64,000 nt of DNA from Vitrella brassicaformis (Eukaryota; Sar; Vitrellaceae), in the NCBI GenBank assembly GCA_001179505.1, contig CDMY01000666.1, positions 186,001-250,000 of the forward strand, written 5' to 3'. Positions 25,404 to 35,375 of the stretch are shown piece by piece (the first letter of the stretch is position 1; each line of letters begins with the position of its first letter). Both the position numbers and the translations under genes were made by a program. The notes under the pieces are model-generated. The model searched no databases. It was not told the origin of the DNA and saw nothing but the letters and a program-made list of their open reading frames with translations.

Positions 25404-26369
25404 AACACTAATGGTGTGTGTGTGTGTGCAGGTTACGCAGTGTCTGTGAGTGACGATGCTGCTCGTGAGATTGGCGAGCGGCCGCGGCGTTTTGAGGGCA
25501 TCTGCTCCACGTTCCTCTGCAGGCGACTCGCAAAACAACACAAGCTGCTCGTCGGGGTACGCAGCGCGCCAACACAGCAACGGGCTGGGGCACACAGCAC
25601 ACCTTCATCCTCATCCTGTGTGGTGTTTTGGTGTGCAGGTGAAGCCATCGACCTTCCGGCTGCCTGCCGAGCCATCGACGCCCATCATCATGGTCGGCGC
25701 GGGAACAGGTATGTATGCAGCCACACACACGCACGCAGAGATAGAGAAAGTCTGCTGCATATTGGCGGTTCCTGTTTCATTCGTCTGTGCAGGCATCGCA
25801 CCGTTCAGGGGTTTCTGGCGCGAGTTTGCCTACGAGAACCGACCGAGAGGAGAAACGGCGCTCTTCTTCGGCTGCACACACTCACAGAAGGTCCGCCAGC
25901 ACACACACACACACACACACAGAGCGAGAGGGAGAGGGAGAAAGGAATGCGGTGCTGTCTACCGTGAACACGCCCCCTCTGTCCCTATGTGTGAGTTCAG
26001 GATTGGGTGTATCGAGATGAGATGGAGTCCGCGGCAGCCCAGAGGGAAACAGTGCTGACGCACCTGGTGTGCGCCTTCTCTCGCGAGCAGACGCACAAGG
26101 TGTACGTGCAGCACAAGCTCAAGGAGGAGCAGGGCATGGTCAAGACCATCCTCAACAACGGGGGATACGTGTTCGTGTGCGGTGCGACGGCGATGGGTCG
26201 GTCGGTGATTGACGCGCTCAACAACATCATGGGCGAGGGCTTCGTTGACACACTCAAACACGGTGAGTGAGTGGTACAGCAAGACACACGGGCAGATGTC
26301 ACCAATCTGCACGTGTTGTGTGGTGTGTGTGCATCAGAGCATCGGTGGGTGGAGGAGCTGTGGAGCTAG
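22417..26369 (+). CDS. CPR: NADPH-cytochrome P450 reductase (diflavin reductase)
   Basis: Transfers electrons from NADPH through FAD and FMN to P450s on the ER. About 20 exons, roughly 700 residues. An N-terminal membrane anchor (ALAATAVVTSIGVSLYLLW) is followed by the FMN domain: YFGSQTGTAESFAKELG (22645-22690), ATYGEGDPTDNA across an intron (22875-22980), GLGNRQYINFNEMA (23120-23250). The FAD domain has RPRPYTISSSS (25160-25195), in which Thr replaces the usual Ser of RxYS. The NADPH part has [20 protein letters not shown] (25680-25825), FFGCTHSQKDWVYRDEM and FVCGATAMG (26170-26195; CGAT instead of the usual CGDA), and the C-terminal WS of EELWS next to the stop, where Trp normally stacks on FAD. 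All cofactor motifs are present, so it is probably active. Confidence 0.92.
25366..25432 (+). repeat. CA, GA and TG microsatellites inside one intron
   Basis: The short intron after ...MKLREHG carries (CA) about 10 times, then (GA) about 8 times, then (TG) about 7 times ending GCAG. The CA and TG tracts are complementary on the same RNA strand and could pair. Confidence 0.85.
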
Positions 26370-26929
26370 TCGGCTGGTGATGCCTGGCCCAGCGGGGGCA
26401 CTCTTGTCTTGTCTTGTCTTGTGTTGCCCCTGCTCGGCCACTCTTTTTGATGAAGAGTGCAGCCGTCCACGCACTGGACTTCCCTTGACGGCAGTGCAGT
26501 TGATATGGCTTCAAGAGCCATCAGTCTGTCTGTTGGTGGCTGGCTGGGCGTAATATGCGACTGACCAGTCAAGGGTGGGTGGCGTGCTTAAGAGATACAT
26601 GGAATATATACAGCCTTTTCTGTCGTGAAGGGATCGAGACATTAATCGACCGGTCGATCGATCATCATCATGGATGGACGCGTGGATGCCTCAAGGAGGC
26701 CCCGTCCATCTTATTGTCTGCCCTGTCGTGGCCTTCCTTACCTACGAGTATTTTTGTGCTTTTGTACGTGTCTCTTGCTATCGCTCATGTGTGCTTACAG
26801 CCATGTTTCGAATGCCTTTTTCCGGGTGTGCGTGACCTGACAAGGGAGTACTCCAGTGGGAGGGGATGGACCTTCAAATTGGGGCCTCAATCTCGACTCT
26901 GGGGGGCATTCTCATTCACCTCGTCCATC
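26370..26929. other. Intergenic stretch between P450 reductase and the unknown gene
   Basis: No convincing exon. It contains TTGTC repeats (about 26405-26425), a short hairpin (CACTCTT/AAGAGTG near 26440-26457) and a 14-bp perfect palindrome ATCGACCGGTCGAT (26645-26658). The frame of the next gene stays open upstream here, but the peptide is not conserved-looking. Confidence 0.4.
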
Positions 26930-28278
26930 ATGGACTTGCAGATGATAGATCTGGATGCCGCGGACGCGGTGATGTTCGGGCCTGCGCAGCCACAGAGGTG
27001 CCCCTGTGGCAAACTCTACCGCAGCAAATTCACATCGACACCGCTCACGGCCTTCGTTGGGTTCGTCGCCGATGACGGCAGCAAGTCCAAGACGTCTCAA
27101 GAGAAGAAGGGGCGTCGCGTCGACCCGCTCTTCTATGAGGGAAATATCTTCCTCCTGAAGCCTGCGGTGGAGATGCCTGAACACCTGATGGACAAACTGA
27201 GATGCCTGAGCGCCTCGGGTGAGATGACAGCCAGGGGGAACGAAGTTCAACGAACACGCACATGCAAACGGTCTGTTGCAGGTGACTTCTTCACAAGCTT
27301 GATGGCGCGGTGTGCGGTTGAGATTCGTCGCAGCGCACCCAAGATGGCCTCCCTCTTCGACCAGGAGGGGCTGAGCCTCAAGGCCTTCATCGTCAAGCTC
27401 CTTGTGTTTGCCGTCAAGCCAGAGCTCTTCGACGACCCCTTCTCGGAGGTCGTCCACCTCGGCTCCAGAAAACTACTCGCAAACCGCATGACACGTAAGC
27501 CCTCTCTCATCTGCACACACGCACGGGAAGCGTGATGAATGATGCATGTGGTCGTGCAGGAGAGGATTTTGCGAAGGCGAGATGCTGTCTGCTCGATGCC
27601 CTGAGCAAGATCGAGTCGGCGAACGTGGCCCGGAGTTTGGCGAATGAGTCCAAGAACGTCAAAGAGCCGTCTGGCGGCCGTGACGATCGCCGGTCGTCCA
27701 TCTTCAGCGCGTCGACAGCAGAACCCTCCTCCTCCTCCCACCTCGATAGTGACTTGGGTCTCGAGCTCGTCGACCAGCAACCAAACAGAGGTGAGGAGTA
27801 ACCGATTCAAACGCCCTCTGTGGTGATCGTCTCTGTTCCTTCTTCAGCGAGCTCGACACAAGGCTACATCGTGGCATCTGACCGTGACGCTTCCCCAAAG
27901 GCCGTTGCCGACACAGTGGTCAACGTGCGCAAGACAGGCCAAGCAGCGTCGTATAGGGCGCTCTACAGGGAGCGAAAACGCAGTTACCAGCAGTTGATGC
28001 GGCAACTGCGCGAGAGATGTCGCCGGGAGGCGGTGGAGAGCGGCGTGGCAGTGATAAGGGAGAAGGAGCCGTCGTCGGCGCGGTTCTTCGACATCAAAGA
28101 CGTGGCCTTCATGAATGAGGCCATCACTAGGTGAGTGCGCAGGTGCTGGACTGCGCAGTGTGGCTGTGTCTCCCTGTGGTCAGTCTGTCTTGCGTGTGTG
28201 TGTGTGTGTGTGTTTCTGTGTGTCTTTGTGCCTAGCAGGTACTGTGTGGCGTGGGATATCTTTCAGCCATTGCCTTAG
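26930..28278 (+). CDS. Unknown soluble protein
   Basis: Five exons, about 350 residues. Start at 26930 (MDLQMIDLDAADAVMFGPAQ). An RCPCGKLYRSK segment offers a CxC pair. Later come a helical block (FFTSLMARCAVEIRRSAPK, FIVKLLVFAVKPELFDDPF), then a Ser-rich linker (GGRDDRRSSIFSASTAEPSS) and a basic helix (ALYRERKRSYQQLMRQLRER). The frame reaches TGA at 28132-28134, but that stop overlaps a good donor (AG|GTGAGT). Splicing to an AG at about 28236 restores ITR followed by YCVAWDIFQPLP and a stop at 28276-28278, which I prefer. No signal peptide or membrane segment in this model. I recognise no family. Confidence 0.55.
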
Positions 28279-28843
28279 GAAGCGGCTGCCGGGGCAGCAG
28301 CGCCGCCGACAGGGATAGGAGAGAGTGACAGAGAGGTCTAGCCTGTCTCGTGTCCATGGACCACCTGCGCCGACAATGGCTGATTTGTTGGGTGTGAGGG
28401 AGAGACACGTGGGTATTTTTTCGACCCTGTTTCCAGTTTTGGGTTTACAGTGCGTGTCAAAGGATTGACCGATTGCCATGAATCCTCCATATACACCGGT
28501 AATCGCGGCTGACAGGTTTTATTGCCTTTGTCATTTCAGCCGCAGTCCATCCCAATTCATTCATACGCACAAGAAGTAAAGAGACAGACTTGATTGATCA
28601 AGAGAGGAAGTCGCGTCGCTGCACATTCACTCACATACAGGGAGACATCTAAGTTCCCGCACTTGATTCTGCATCCAAACAGTCAAAACAACCCCCCATG
28701 CATCAGGGCCAGCCAGCAAAGGCGAGCGACCAAAAGATGCTGTTCCCCTCTCCCTCGCAGTCAGTCTATCACTAAAGCAGTCAGTCTTCATGTCTCTGTC
28801 TCCTCGACCGCGCACTTAGACATCGATGTCCTCGACCGCGCAC
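28279..28843. other. Convergent intergenic region with a 28-bp tandem duplication
   Basis: No gene recognised. At its right end two 28-bp copies (28802-28829 and 28830-28857) differ at one base; the second overlaps the C-terminus and stop codon of the ankyrin gene. Confidence 0.6.
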
Positions 28844-28857
28844 CTAGACATCGATGT
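28802..28857 (-). repeat. 28-bp direct repeat spanning a stop codon
   Basis: On the minus strand the gene ends ...VDIDV then TAG. The adjacent copy repeats the same sequence with TAA in the corresponding position, so the last codons and the stop were duplicated into the 3' UTR. Confidence 0.8.
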
Positions 28858-30739
28858 CAACATAATCGCCCCCACTCCCCGACGCCCCGCCACTCCCCGA
28901 CGCCCCGCCATCATCATCGTCATCATCGCTCTCCTCCGATGCCTCAACATCAAGATCGTCGAATGGCTCCGTCGCCAGCGGCTGAAATCGCCCCTTGCCG
29001 TCGATGTGGCCCAGCTGGCCCCATTGAAATTGGCAGTCCTGATTGCCGAGGTGTGTGTTGAAGCCCTTCTCCACACCGGTCAGCTTATGCTTGGCCACCT
29101 TGTCCAGCCGAGCACGATGCACCACCTCACGCACACCCAGCCGGCGGTGCGGCCCGTCTTGCCGTCCTTCATCTACAGCGAAGCACTGCATGGGCGGCAC
29201 GGCCACCTTGGCGCGCTTGGCCCCTTGATCATCCTCAGCTTCATTCCGCTGCTGCACTGGCAGCGTCCCTCCGACCACCTCCCTGTTGCTGGTGGCACGC
29301 GTGACGGCCGATGCGATGAAGTGCCGCATCGCTGCGTGCACTCGGCCGCCCAGCACACTGTGGGCTCGCAGGTTGACAGCCGAGAGGGAAGTGTACGCCG
29401 AGAGGGCGTCGTAGGCCTTGTCTTCATCCCAGCACAGGGCGGATATGCGCCAGGCGATGAATGTCGCCTCCTGCGGCCCGAATGCGAGAGGGTCGAGCTT
29501 CAGCAGGTGGGTGAGGAGGGCCGCAAAGCTGCGATGAGGGCGTAGGGCGGCATTGATGGCCGACATGACGTCGTTGGGCAGCTCATTGAGCACCTTCACG
29601 TACTCGGCCAACACGACCTCGCTGCGTGCGGGCAGCCGAGAGATGTCAGCACCAGCTCTCAGCAGCACCTGGATGGTGCGCTTGTAGCAAGGAATTGGGT
29701 TCAGGGCGTCGTCGTCCAGCTTACGAGCTGCAGCAGCAGTGTAGTTCTCCAGCTTACCAGCTGCAGCAGCGAGGGGGGTCCCGTGCTGCGTCTCCACGTT
29801 GATGTCCGCAACGGCTAGACGGTAGCACAGAGCATCAGCGAAACGGTGAGAGCCAGAATCAGCCGCACAGTACAATGGCGTCTGCCCATTCTCGTCCTTC
29901 TCCGTGATGTCCACTTGATGGGTCTCCATCAAATTGAGGAAGAGGTCGATGAATCTCTGGAAGAAGGCGTTGTTGGTGCGGGCCGCCAAATGCAGTACGT
30001 CGTCTTCTGTGGCGAGTGCAGAGTCACGGGTGACATTTCGGTGAAAGGTTGCGAGCAGCCAGTCATCGTAAGCCTTAGTCGGCTGGTCCGTCGGCAATGT
30101 GCGCGGCACCGCCAGTGTCTCCCGACCAGTCAGCTCTATGTATCGGCCTAGCAGAATGTTGAGAGCCCTGTCATTGCCCGACGCGATGGCCACATGCATG
30201 GGCGACATCAGTGAGCTGACGCCGACCGGCCCTCTGGGGTCGGCCCCAAGCTCCAAGAGAGTGCGCATAATCTCCTCCTGGAGCTCGACGGTGGGCCACC
30301 TCGCCAAGCCGATGGGAAATTCATCGACCTCATCTTCAGCCTTGCCCCCCTTGGCCCAGATGTTCGGCACAGTGTAGCTTGTCATATTATCGATGCAAAG
30401 TGCGAGAAGCGGGTATCGGTAGCCCTCGTTCTGACTGCCCTTCAGCTCCAAGCACGGCCTCCGATTGAGGTTGGCTCCATGCTCGACCAGCTGCACCACT
30501 TCCTGCCCGCTTGTGAGAGTGCGATGAAGAATGCCCTCCCACAGCTGTCCATTCTGTAGGGACCCTTCATGGTAGAGAGAAGAAGAAAACCCCGACCGCC
30601 AGTACCGTAGGGAGGTGGTGGCTTGGCAGCGGGCCGGACTCCGCCAGTACATGCCAACTTGCTTCGGTCGTACCCAATGCTTGGGAAGAGCTACGGAGGA
30701 ACTTGGGTCGGAAGATGATGAGCTCTCTGCCGCCATCAT
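28844..30739 (-). CDS. Intronless ankyrin-repeat protein
   Basis: A single open frame of about 630 codons with no introns, unlike almost every neighbour. I start it at MMAAESSSSSDPSS (30739); an in-frame Met lies eight codons upstream (30763). Ankyrin motifs include LVEHGANLNRRP (about 30470), LLELGADPRGP, SPMHVAIASGNDRALNILLG, DENGQTPLYCAADSGS (about 29870), HGTPLAAAAG and IQVLLRAGADISRL. A short internal duplication (KLENYTAAAARKLDDD) sits near 29710-29760. After the repeats comes a region with no recognised domain, a basic stretch (GAKRAKVAV) and an acidic/GASGSGG tail. Likely a scaffold; a retrogene or a lineage-expanded family would both explain the lack of introns. Confidence 0.85.
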   Translation of the reverse strand: MMAAESSSSSDPSSSVALPKHWVRPKQVGMYWRSPARCQATTSLRYWRSGFSSSLYHEGSLQNGQLWEGILHRTLTSGQEVVQLVEHGANLNRRPCLELKGSQNEGYRYPLLALCIDNMTSYTVPNIWAKGGKAEDEVDEFPIGLARWPTVELQEEIMRTLLELGADPRGPVGVSSLMSPMHVAIASGNDRALNILLGRYIELTGRETLAVPRTLPTDQPTKAYDDWLLATFHRNVTRDSALATEDDVLHLAARTNNAFFQRFIDLFLNLMETHQVDITEKDENGQTPLYCAADSGSHRFADALCYRLAVADINVETQHGTPLAAAAGKLENYTAAAARKLDDDALNPIPCYKRTIQVLLRAGADISRLPARSEVVLAEYVKVLNELPNDVMSAINAALRPHRSFAALLTHLLKLDPLAFGPQEATFIAWRISALCWDEDKAYDALSAYTSLSAVNLRAHSVLGGRVHAAMRHFIASAVTRATSNREVVGGTLPVQQRNEAEDDQGAKRAKVAVPPMQCFAVDEGRQDGPHRRLGVREVVHRARLDKVAKHKLTGVEKGFNTHLGNQDCQFQWGQLGHIDGKGRFQPLATEPFDDLDVEASEESDDDDDDGGASGSGGASGSGGDYVDIDV

Positions 30740-31336
30740 GATGATGCATGTGGAAACCCACACTGACGATCACAGATAGTCACACTGACGTTGATGCTTG
30801 TATGCCTGCCACGTGCCCTGTCTGCCCCACCTGACTTCGTGTGACGATGAACACGATGCAAGCTCTGTGCCGCGCCCCGGCCACAGTACCGAACCAGCAC
30901 CACCACAGAGGCCCCACACGGCTGTCTATGCAACCGGAAAGGCTAGCGGAAAGGGGAAAGAAAAACGTACAAGAAACCGGAATCGCGTGTGAGGTGGTCT
31001 CTTGTACAATGCGTGTGCATTGCTTACCAGCCACAGAAGCTGGAAGAAGCGCTCACGCGGACGGAGACGGCGCCAAGGACAAAATGGCGGAAAATGGGCC
31101 GTCGTTGATTCAATGAATCAGCTCTCGGCCTCCCGACGAGGGGAAAGAGGAGGGGGACCGTTTCTCGACGGCCCTCAGGGGCCGGGAGGTGTGCGAACGA
31201 GCGAACGAACGACCGAACGAACCACAGGGTTCGGGTCGAGGGTTTGGCTAAGCTCGGAGACCTCCTGCAGAAAACGCGTCATGAGAATGTCGGCGCGTCA
31301 GAGCGTGAGTTGTGTCAATGGAAGCGCATTTTACTT
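30740..31336. promoter_or_regulatory. Divergent intergenic region, ankyrin protein / methyltransferase
   Basis: About 600 bp between outward-facing starts. It contains GAACGAAC/GACCGAAC repeats (31195-31222) and no convincing exon. The methyltransferase frame is open back to about 31244, so a longer N-terminus is possible. Confidence 0.4.
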
Positions 31337-32352
31337 ATGGTGATCCTCAGTGATGTGATCTGCTTGCTCATCTTCCCCCTCGCCCATGCAGCACCGTGCT
31401 TCCTGCCACCCCTACGGCCGCGAGCACATCTGCTATCGAGATCCCGTGTGAGATCCGCCTTATGTGGCCACTCATCGACGGTTGCGCCACTCGTCACCTC
31501 ATCTCGTCGGGCAGCCATCGCCGTGGCCTTCGGGGCTGCTGCAGAGGCGCTATGGGTGGCTTCCAACCTGAAGACCATTCAGCAAGACAATGACGTGCTC
31601 AAGCAGGAGCTTTTCTCAGCCATCAGGCCTTCGTCAGGAGTCAGGGACATCCTGGAGATCGGCTTCGGGCGCAATGCAAACCAAGACTTCTACACCGAGA
31701 TTGCTGAGCGGACAGGCGGCCTGCGTGTGACGGGCCTGGACAAGCGGAGGGTCAGCTTGAGGGAGGCGGATACGATGAAGCGAAGCGCTGCCGAGCATGG
31801 CGTCACTCTGGACGTCATGGATGGGAAGGCAGAGGCCCTCCCGTTCCCAGATGGGTCGTTCGATGCAGTGGTCTGCAGCTTCACTCTCTGTTCTGTCGAT
31901 GATCCACCGCAGGTCTTTCGGGAAGCGTCCAGGTGCGTCAATGAGAGAGAGGGAGGGCGCAAGCAATGCTATCAATGCCTTTGTGGTGTGCGTGTATGTA
32001 GAGTGTTGCGGCCTGGAGGCAAGATGATCATGATCGAGCACATTGCAGCACGTGAGGGGACTGGCTTGCGTGCGGTGCAAAATGCCGTCACTCCCATCCA
32101 AGCTGGCCTCATTGGTAAGCAAGCCAGGCTGAGAAAAGTACCTGCGTGGATGACTTCTATGGTCTTGCGTGTTCGTGTGCAGGTTGCCATCTGACTCGGT
32201 CGACCGATGCGCTTGTGCAATCTACTGTGAGGCCCTCTGCTGATGGGGAGGCACCGTTGTTTTCTAGTATGGATCTGTGCAGAGTCATTGACAGAAATGC
32301 TTTTGTCTTCTTCCCTGAGACCCCGGTGCTCTTGTCTGTCGTGACGAAATGA
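31337..32352 (+). CDS. Class I SAM-dependent methyltransferase, METTL7-like
   Basis: Three exons, about 265 residues. SAM-binding motif I reads DILEIGFGRNAN, the post-I acid lies in VTGLDKR, motif II is ALPFPDGSFDAVVCSFTLCS (31820-31895), and the next exon starts VLRPGGKMIMIEHIAA (32003-32050). The C-terminal exon begins GCHLTRST, as in METTL7/TMT1-type thiol methyltransferases and UbiE-like enzymes. The N-terminus, MVILSDVICLLIFPLAHAA, is a hydrophobic signal followed by an Arg/Ser-rich region and a second Ala-rich segment (AAIAVAFGAAAEALW), so plastid or endomembrane targeting is likely. Motif I has Phe-Gly-Arg in place of the usual Cys-Gly-Thr. The substrate cannot be read from sequence. 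Confidence 0.78.
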
Positions 32353-32406
32353 ACTAGTGACGAACTGGAAACACACACACACACACACATATATATAAAA
32401 GCGCCC

Positions 32407-33628
32407 TCATGTCCACGGTCCATCAAACACACGCACAGCATTGTCATAGGTCAGCTGTCGGATCTCATCCACAGGCCGCCCCAGGCACTTGGCAACCCCC
32501 TCACACACCCACCCCAAATGACATGGCTCATTCACAGCAACCCATGAACCATCACTCTCACTGCGCACATACCGCACCGGCGCGCGGCCTTCCATTCCAT
32601 CTGCCTCGACTGTCTGAAAGGTCGCATCTTGTGTCGGCTCCGCAGCCAGAGGGATCGTCAATCTTTGCGGCAGCTGATCGGGTGAGTCCGTCTCAATGAG
32701 AAGGCGGTCCAGCGGGACGGCCTGCAGCGAGCGAACGACCTGAAAAGGCGGACAGAGACCAGCATCAGCATGGAGTCACCACCGATAGGCCTCGCTCACC
32801 TTGTCACTGTGGAGAACTAGTGAGGAGAACGAAAAGTAGCAGTTGAGCCGCGCAAAGTCGGGCACCATCTCTGAAGGTACCAAGCGGGCAAGGAAATGAC
32901 AGAGGGCCCCCGACACACACATCCCCACGCCAGCTGCCAACCTGGCGGCCCAGCGAATGAGTGCAGCACGATGCCAGGTGTGAAGGGGAGGGGTCTGAGG
33001 TGCGCCTTGAGCTGCTCCAGGAGGCTCCCGTAGGCCTGCACGCAGTGCAATGACACGGGCCGCTGTTCATTCGACGCCAACTCGAGGTGCTGCCGCAACA
33101 CATCTTGCTGCACATCCCACAACGACCTGCACGCGCACGCGCACACAAACAGAGTGAGAAAATATGCTGGACTGTTCATTCACACACGTACTTGTTGCCT
33201 CTTCTGGCTTTGTCGAGGCCGCATTCGCCAATACACAGTCGAGGACGCTGCCTGCATTGAACAAGGCTGTCTGGGTGACTGTCTCAGTGAATGGCCGATG
33301 CCTCACTCACTGGAGATGGGCTGACAGCTGGCCGCGCCAGTCGCCTCCAATGCTCTCCTCCACCCACCTGACACAACAACACGCATGGAGAAGAAACACA
33401 CAGGCACACCAACACGACATACGTGTGGTACCAAGGGTGCACTCCGATGGATGGGTAGATGGCATGAGGGAACTCATCCGCCAGCTGCAGCACGCGGCCC
33501 CAGTCGTCAGGGCAGCACCCGTTGCACACCATCTTGGGCACACGATGACGCAGAGCCGCCTCCACGCACTCGCGCACCATCGGCTGCAGCTTCGGCAGCT
33601 GCAGATGGCAGTGGGCGTCGAACAGCAT
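32407..33628 (-). CDS. TatD-family metal-dependent hydrolase/DNase
   Basis: Metal-dependent TIM-barrel nuclease of the TatD/TATDN family. Start at 33628 with MLFDAHCHLQL, the HxH metal pair. Then SIGVHPWY (about 33425-33450), CIGECGLDKARRG (about 33190-33240; Glu and Asp of the IGEIGLD motif), QRPVSLHCVQAYG (His), GIVLHSFAG (His) and LLIETDSP (about 32690-32715; Asp). The C-terminal exon ends TYDNAVRVFDG, the usual family ending. All metal ligands are present, so it should be active. About six exons. Its start codon is only 42 bp from that of the divergent MsrB gene. Confidence 0.85.
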
Positions 33629-33670
33629 CGCTCACTCCCTACTGATTCATCTCCGTCTTGCGAAGAAACA
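33629..33670. promoter_or_regulatory. 42-bp divergent intergenic region, TatD / MsrB
   Basis: The two start codons face apart with 42 bp between them, so promoters or leaders must overlap the opposite gene, unless the MsrB start lies downstream (an in-frame Met at 33746-33748 begins a hydrophobic segment). Confidence 0.5.
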
Positions 33671-34861
33671 ATGTCGGAGGCGACCAGATCTGCAGGGTTT
33701 GGGATTTCAGGGTTTCTCGGGTTGCGAGCTTTGTCTCCCCCGAACATGTTGGCCTTCGCACCGCTCCTCCTCACCTTCCTCTTGGTATGTAATGTATGGT
33801 CATTTGTCAAGGAATTCCGACTCGCCGCCTTCTTGACAGGATGTCGCCTCTTTATGTGGCTGAAGCAGGTAGCCTGCGACGCATTTCAGGTGCCGCTCGA
33901 CGTCCCTCATCCACCAGCAGAGGTCCGCCCTGCCGCTGCTCCTGTGAGGCAGACAACACCGACATCATCATCGTGGAGCTTCAGCGAGATTCTCACCGAC
34001 ACATCGAGAATGAGTGTGGGACATGCGGATGCGGCGCTGCTGGCGCAACCGAAAATATCAAAATCGGGGTGAGTCGAATGTATGAGCATAGGCCGATGGA
34101 ATGCACGGCTTTCTATCAAGCGTACACGTCGTGATGATGCAGGTATGACGTCACGCCGATGACAGACGAGGAGGTTCAGAAGGCGGCGCAGGGGCTGACA
34201 TCGAAGCAGTACGATGTACGTGTGTAAGACGGACAGACACGAGGGAGGGAGGGAGGGAGGCAGGGAGGGACCTGTGCATGGTGAGTGGTGGAGTGTCGTA
34301 TCTGTTCCTGTCGGCTCACTCCTTCCTTCAGATCAACCTGAAGGCCGGCACTGAGATGGCATTCACCGGCGAGACCGTCAACGGATACAAGTGGAACACA
34401 AAAGAAAGTGAGCAGGCACAGGTAGCCCCGCTCACGAGCGACCGATGATCGTATGTTTGGGTGTATATGTGTGTAGAGGGCATGTGGGTTGGCGCGATAA
34501 GTGGTCTGCCGCTGTTTTCGTCCGACGACAAGTATGACAGCGGCACAGGATGGTTGTCATTCCTCAAGCCAGTCGACCCCATGCATGTCATCGAAAGAAA
34601 GGACCCAAAAGGTTAGGCATGACACACTACCTGCTTACCCTGTGTGTGCATGTGCGGCGCGTGTGTTGTGGATGGATGCTTGTGCGTGCAGATATGGCGT
34701 TTGGGCCTTTCGAACGGCGCACCGAGGTGTTGGACGCCAAGAGCGGAGCACATCTCGGCCATGTGTTCGACGACGGCCCGCCTCCCCTCAAGAAGCGGTA
34801 CTGCATGAATGCGGCGTCGATGAAGTTCGTCCCAGCCGAGCCAGTCAAGGCGAAATCCTGA
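33671..34861 (+). CDS. msrB: Methionine-R-sulfoxide reductase B, zinc-less form, with hydrophobic leader
   Basis: Reduces methionine-R-sulfoxide. Core motifs across five or six exons: [40 protein letters not shown] (34512-34565), [14 protein letters not shown] and [15 protein letters not shown] (34795-34830) with the catalytic Cys of RYCxN. The two CxxC pairs that bind zinc in many MsrBs are missing: the positions read ISGLPLF and AKSGAHLGH. Zinc-less MsrBs are known. The N-terminus from 33671, or from the internal Met at 33746, includes a long hydrophobic stretch ([18 protein letters not shown]), which suggests a signal peptide and perhaps plastid import. The N-terminal exon structure is uncertain (a possible 55-nt intron begins near 33785). 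Confidence 0.82.
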
Positions 34862-35375
34862 CGCGGGCCAACAACCAGCAGCAACAGCCCAAGCAAGAAG
34901 TGAAGATGTCCATGATTCATGCCTGCGCTCTCTCCCGAAGGGTGCAAGAGTGCGGCAGACAGACAGGTGGACAGTGTGTGTTGGCTGCATGCGCCATGGC
35001 AGTATGGAGTTGGTGTAGTCATCTGGCGTCGGGGTGTGTGTCTGTGTGTGTGTGTGCGTGTACGTGTGCTTTGGTTGATACTCATGTTCATTTTGGATTG
35101 GGAAATGCAGCAGTGATGAGGGATTCTTTCGAGGGATGGACCCTTCTTCATGTCAATAAACCTCTTCACGCCCAACATAGAGATAAGGATCACCCCTGCA
35201 TCTCACGAGTTGATGAATCAACAGACACTTTTTACTGTGACACTGTATGCTTTGTGAACCATGCGGACTAATGGATTATGCGCAACTCATGGTCAGTCAG
35301 AATGTGCAGTGTGTGTGTGTCCGCTGGCAAAGAAGGTCTCGGCAGACACACACAATCGTCTCGTCTTCGGCTTCC
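34862..35375. other. Convergent intergenic region, MsrB / syntaxin
   Basis: No gene seen. Contains a TG run (35036-35060) and AATAAA at about 35155, a possible polyadenylation signal for the plus-strand gene. Confidence 0.45.

Noticed and set aside
26555-26929. Upstream extension of the unknown gene at 26.9 kb
   Set aside because: The frame is open but begins without an ATG and gives a non-conserved-looking peptide overlapping a palindrome and repeats; the Met at 26930 is a better start.
33164-33670. Plus-strand frame upstream of MsrB
   Set aside because: This part is antisense to TatD exons that carry all metal-binding motifs; the MsrB start is placed after it.
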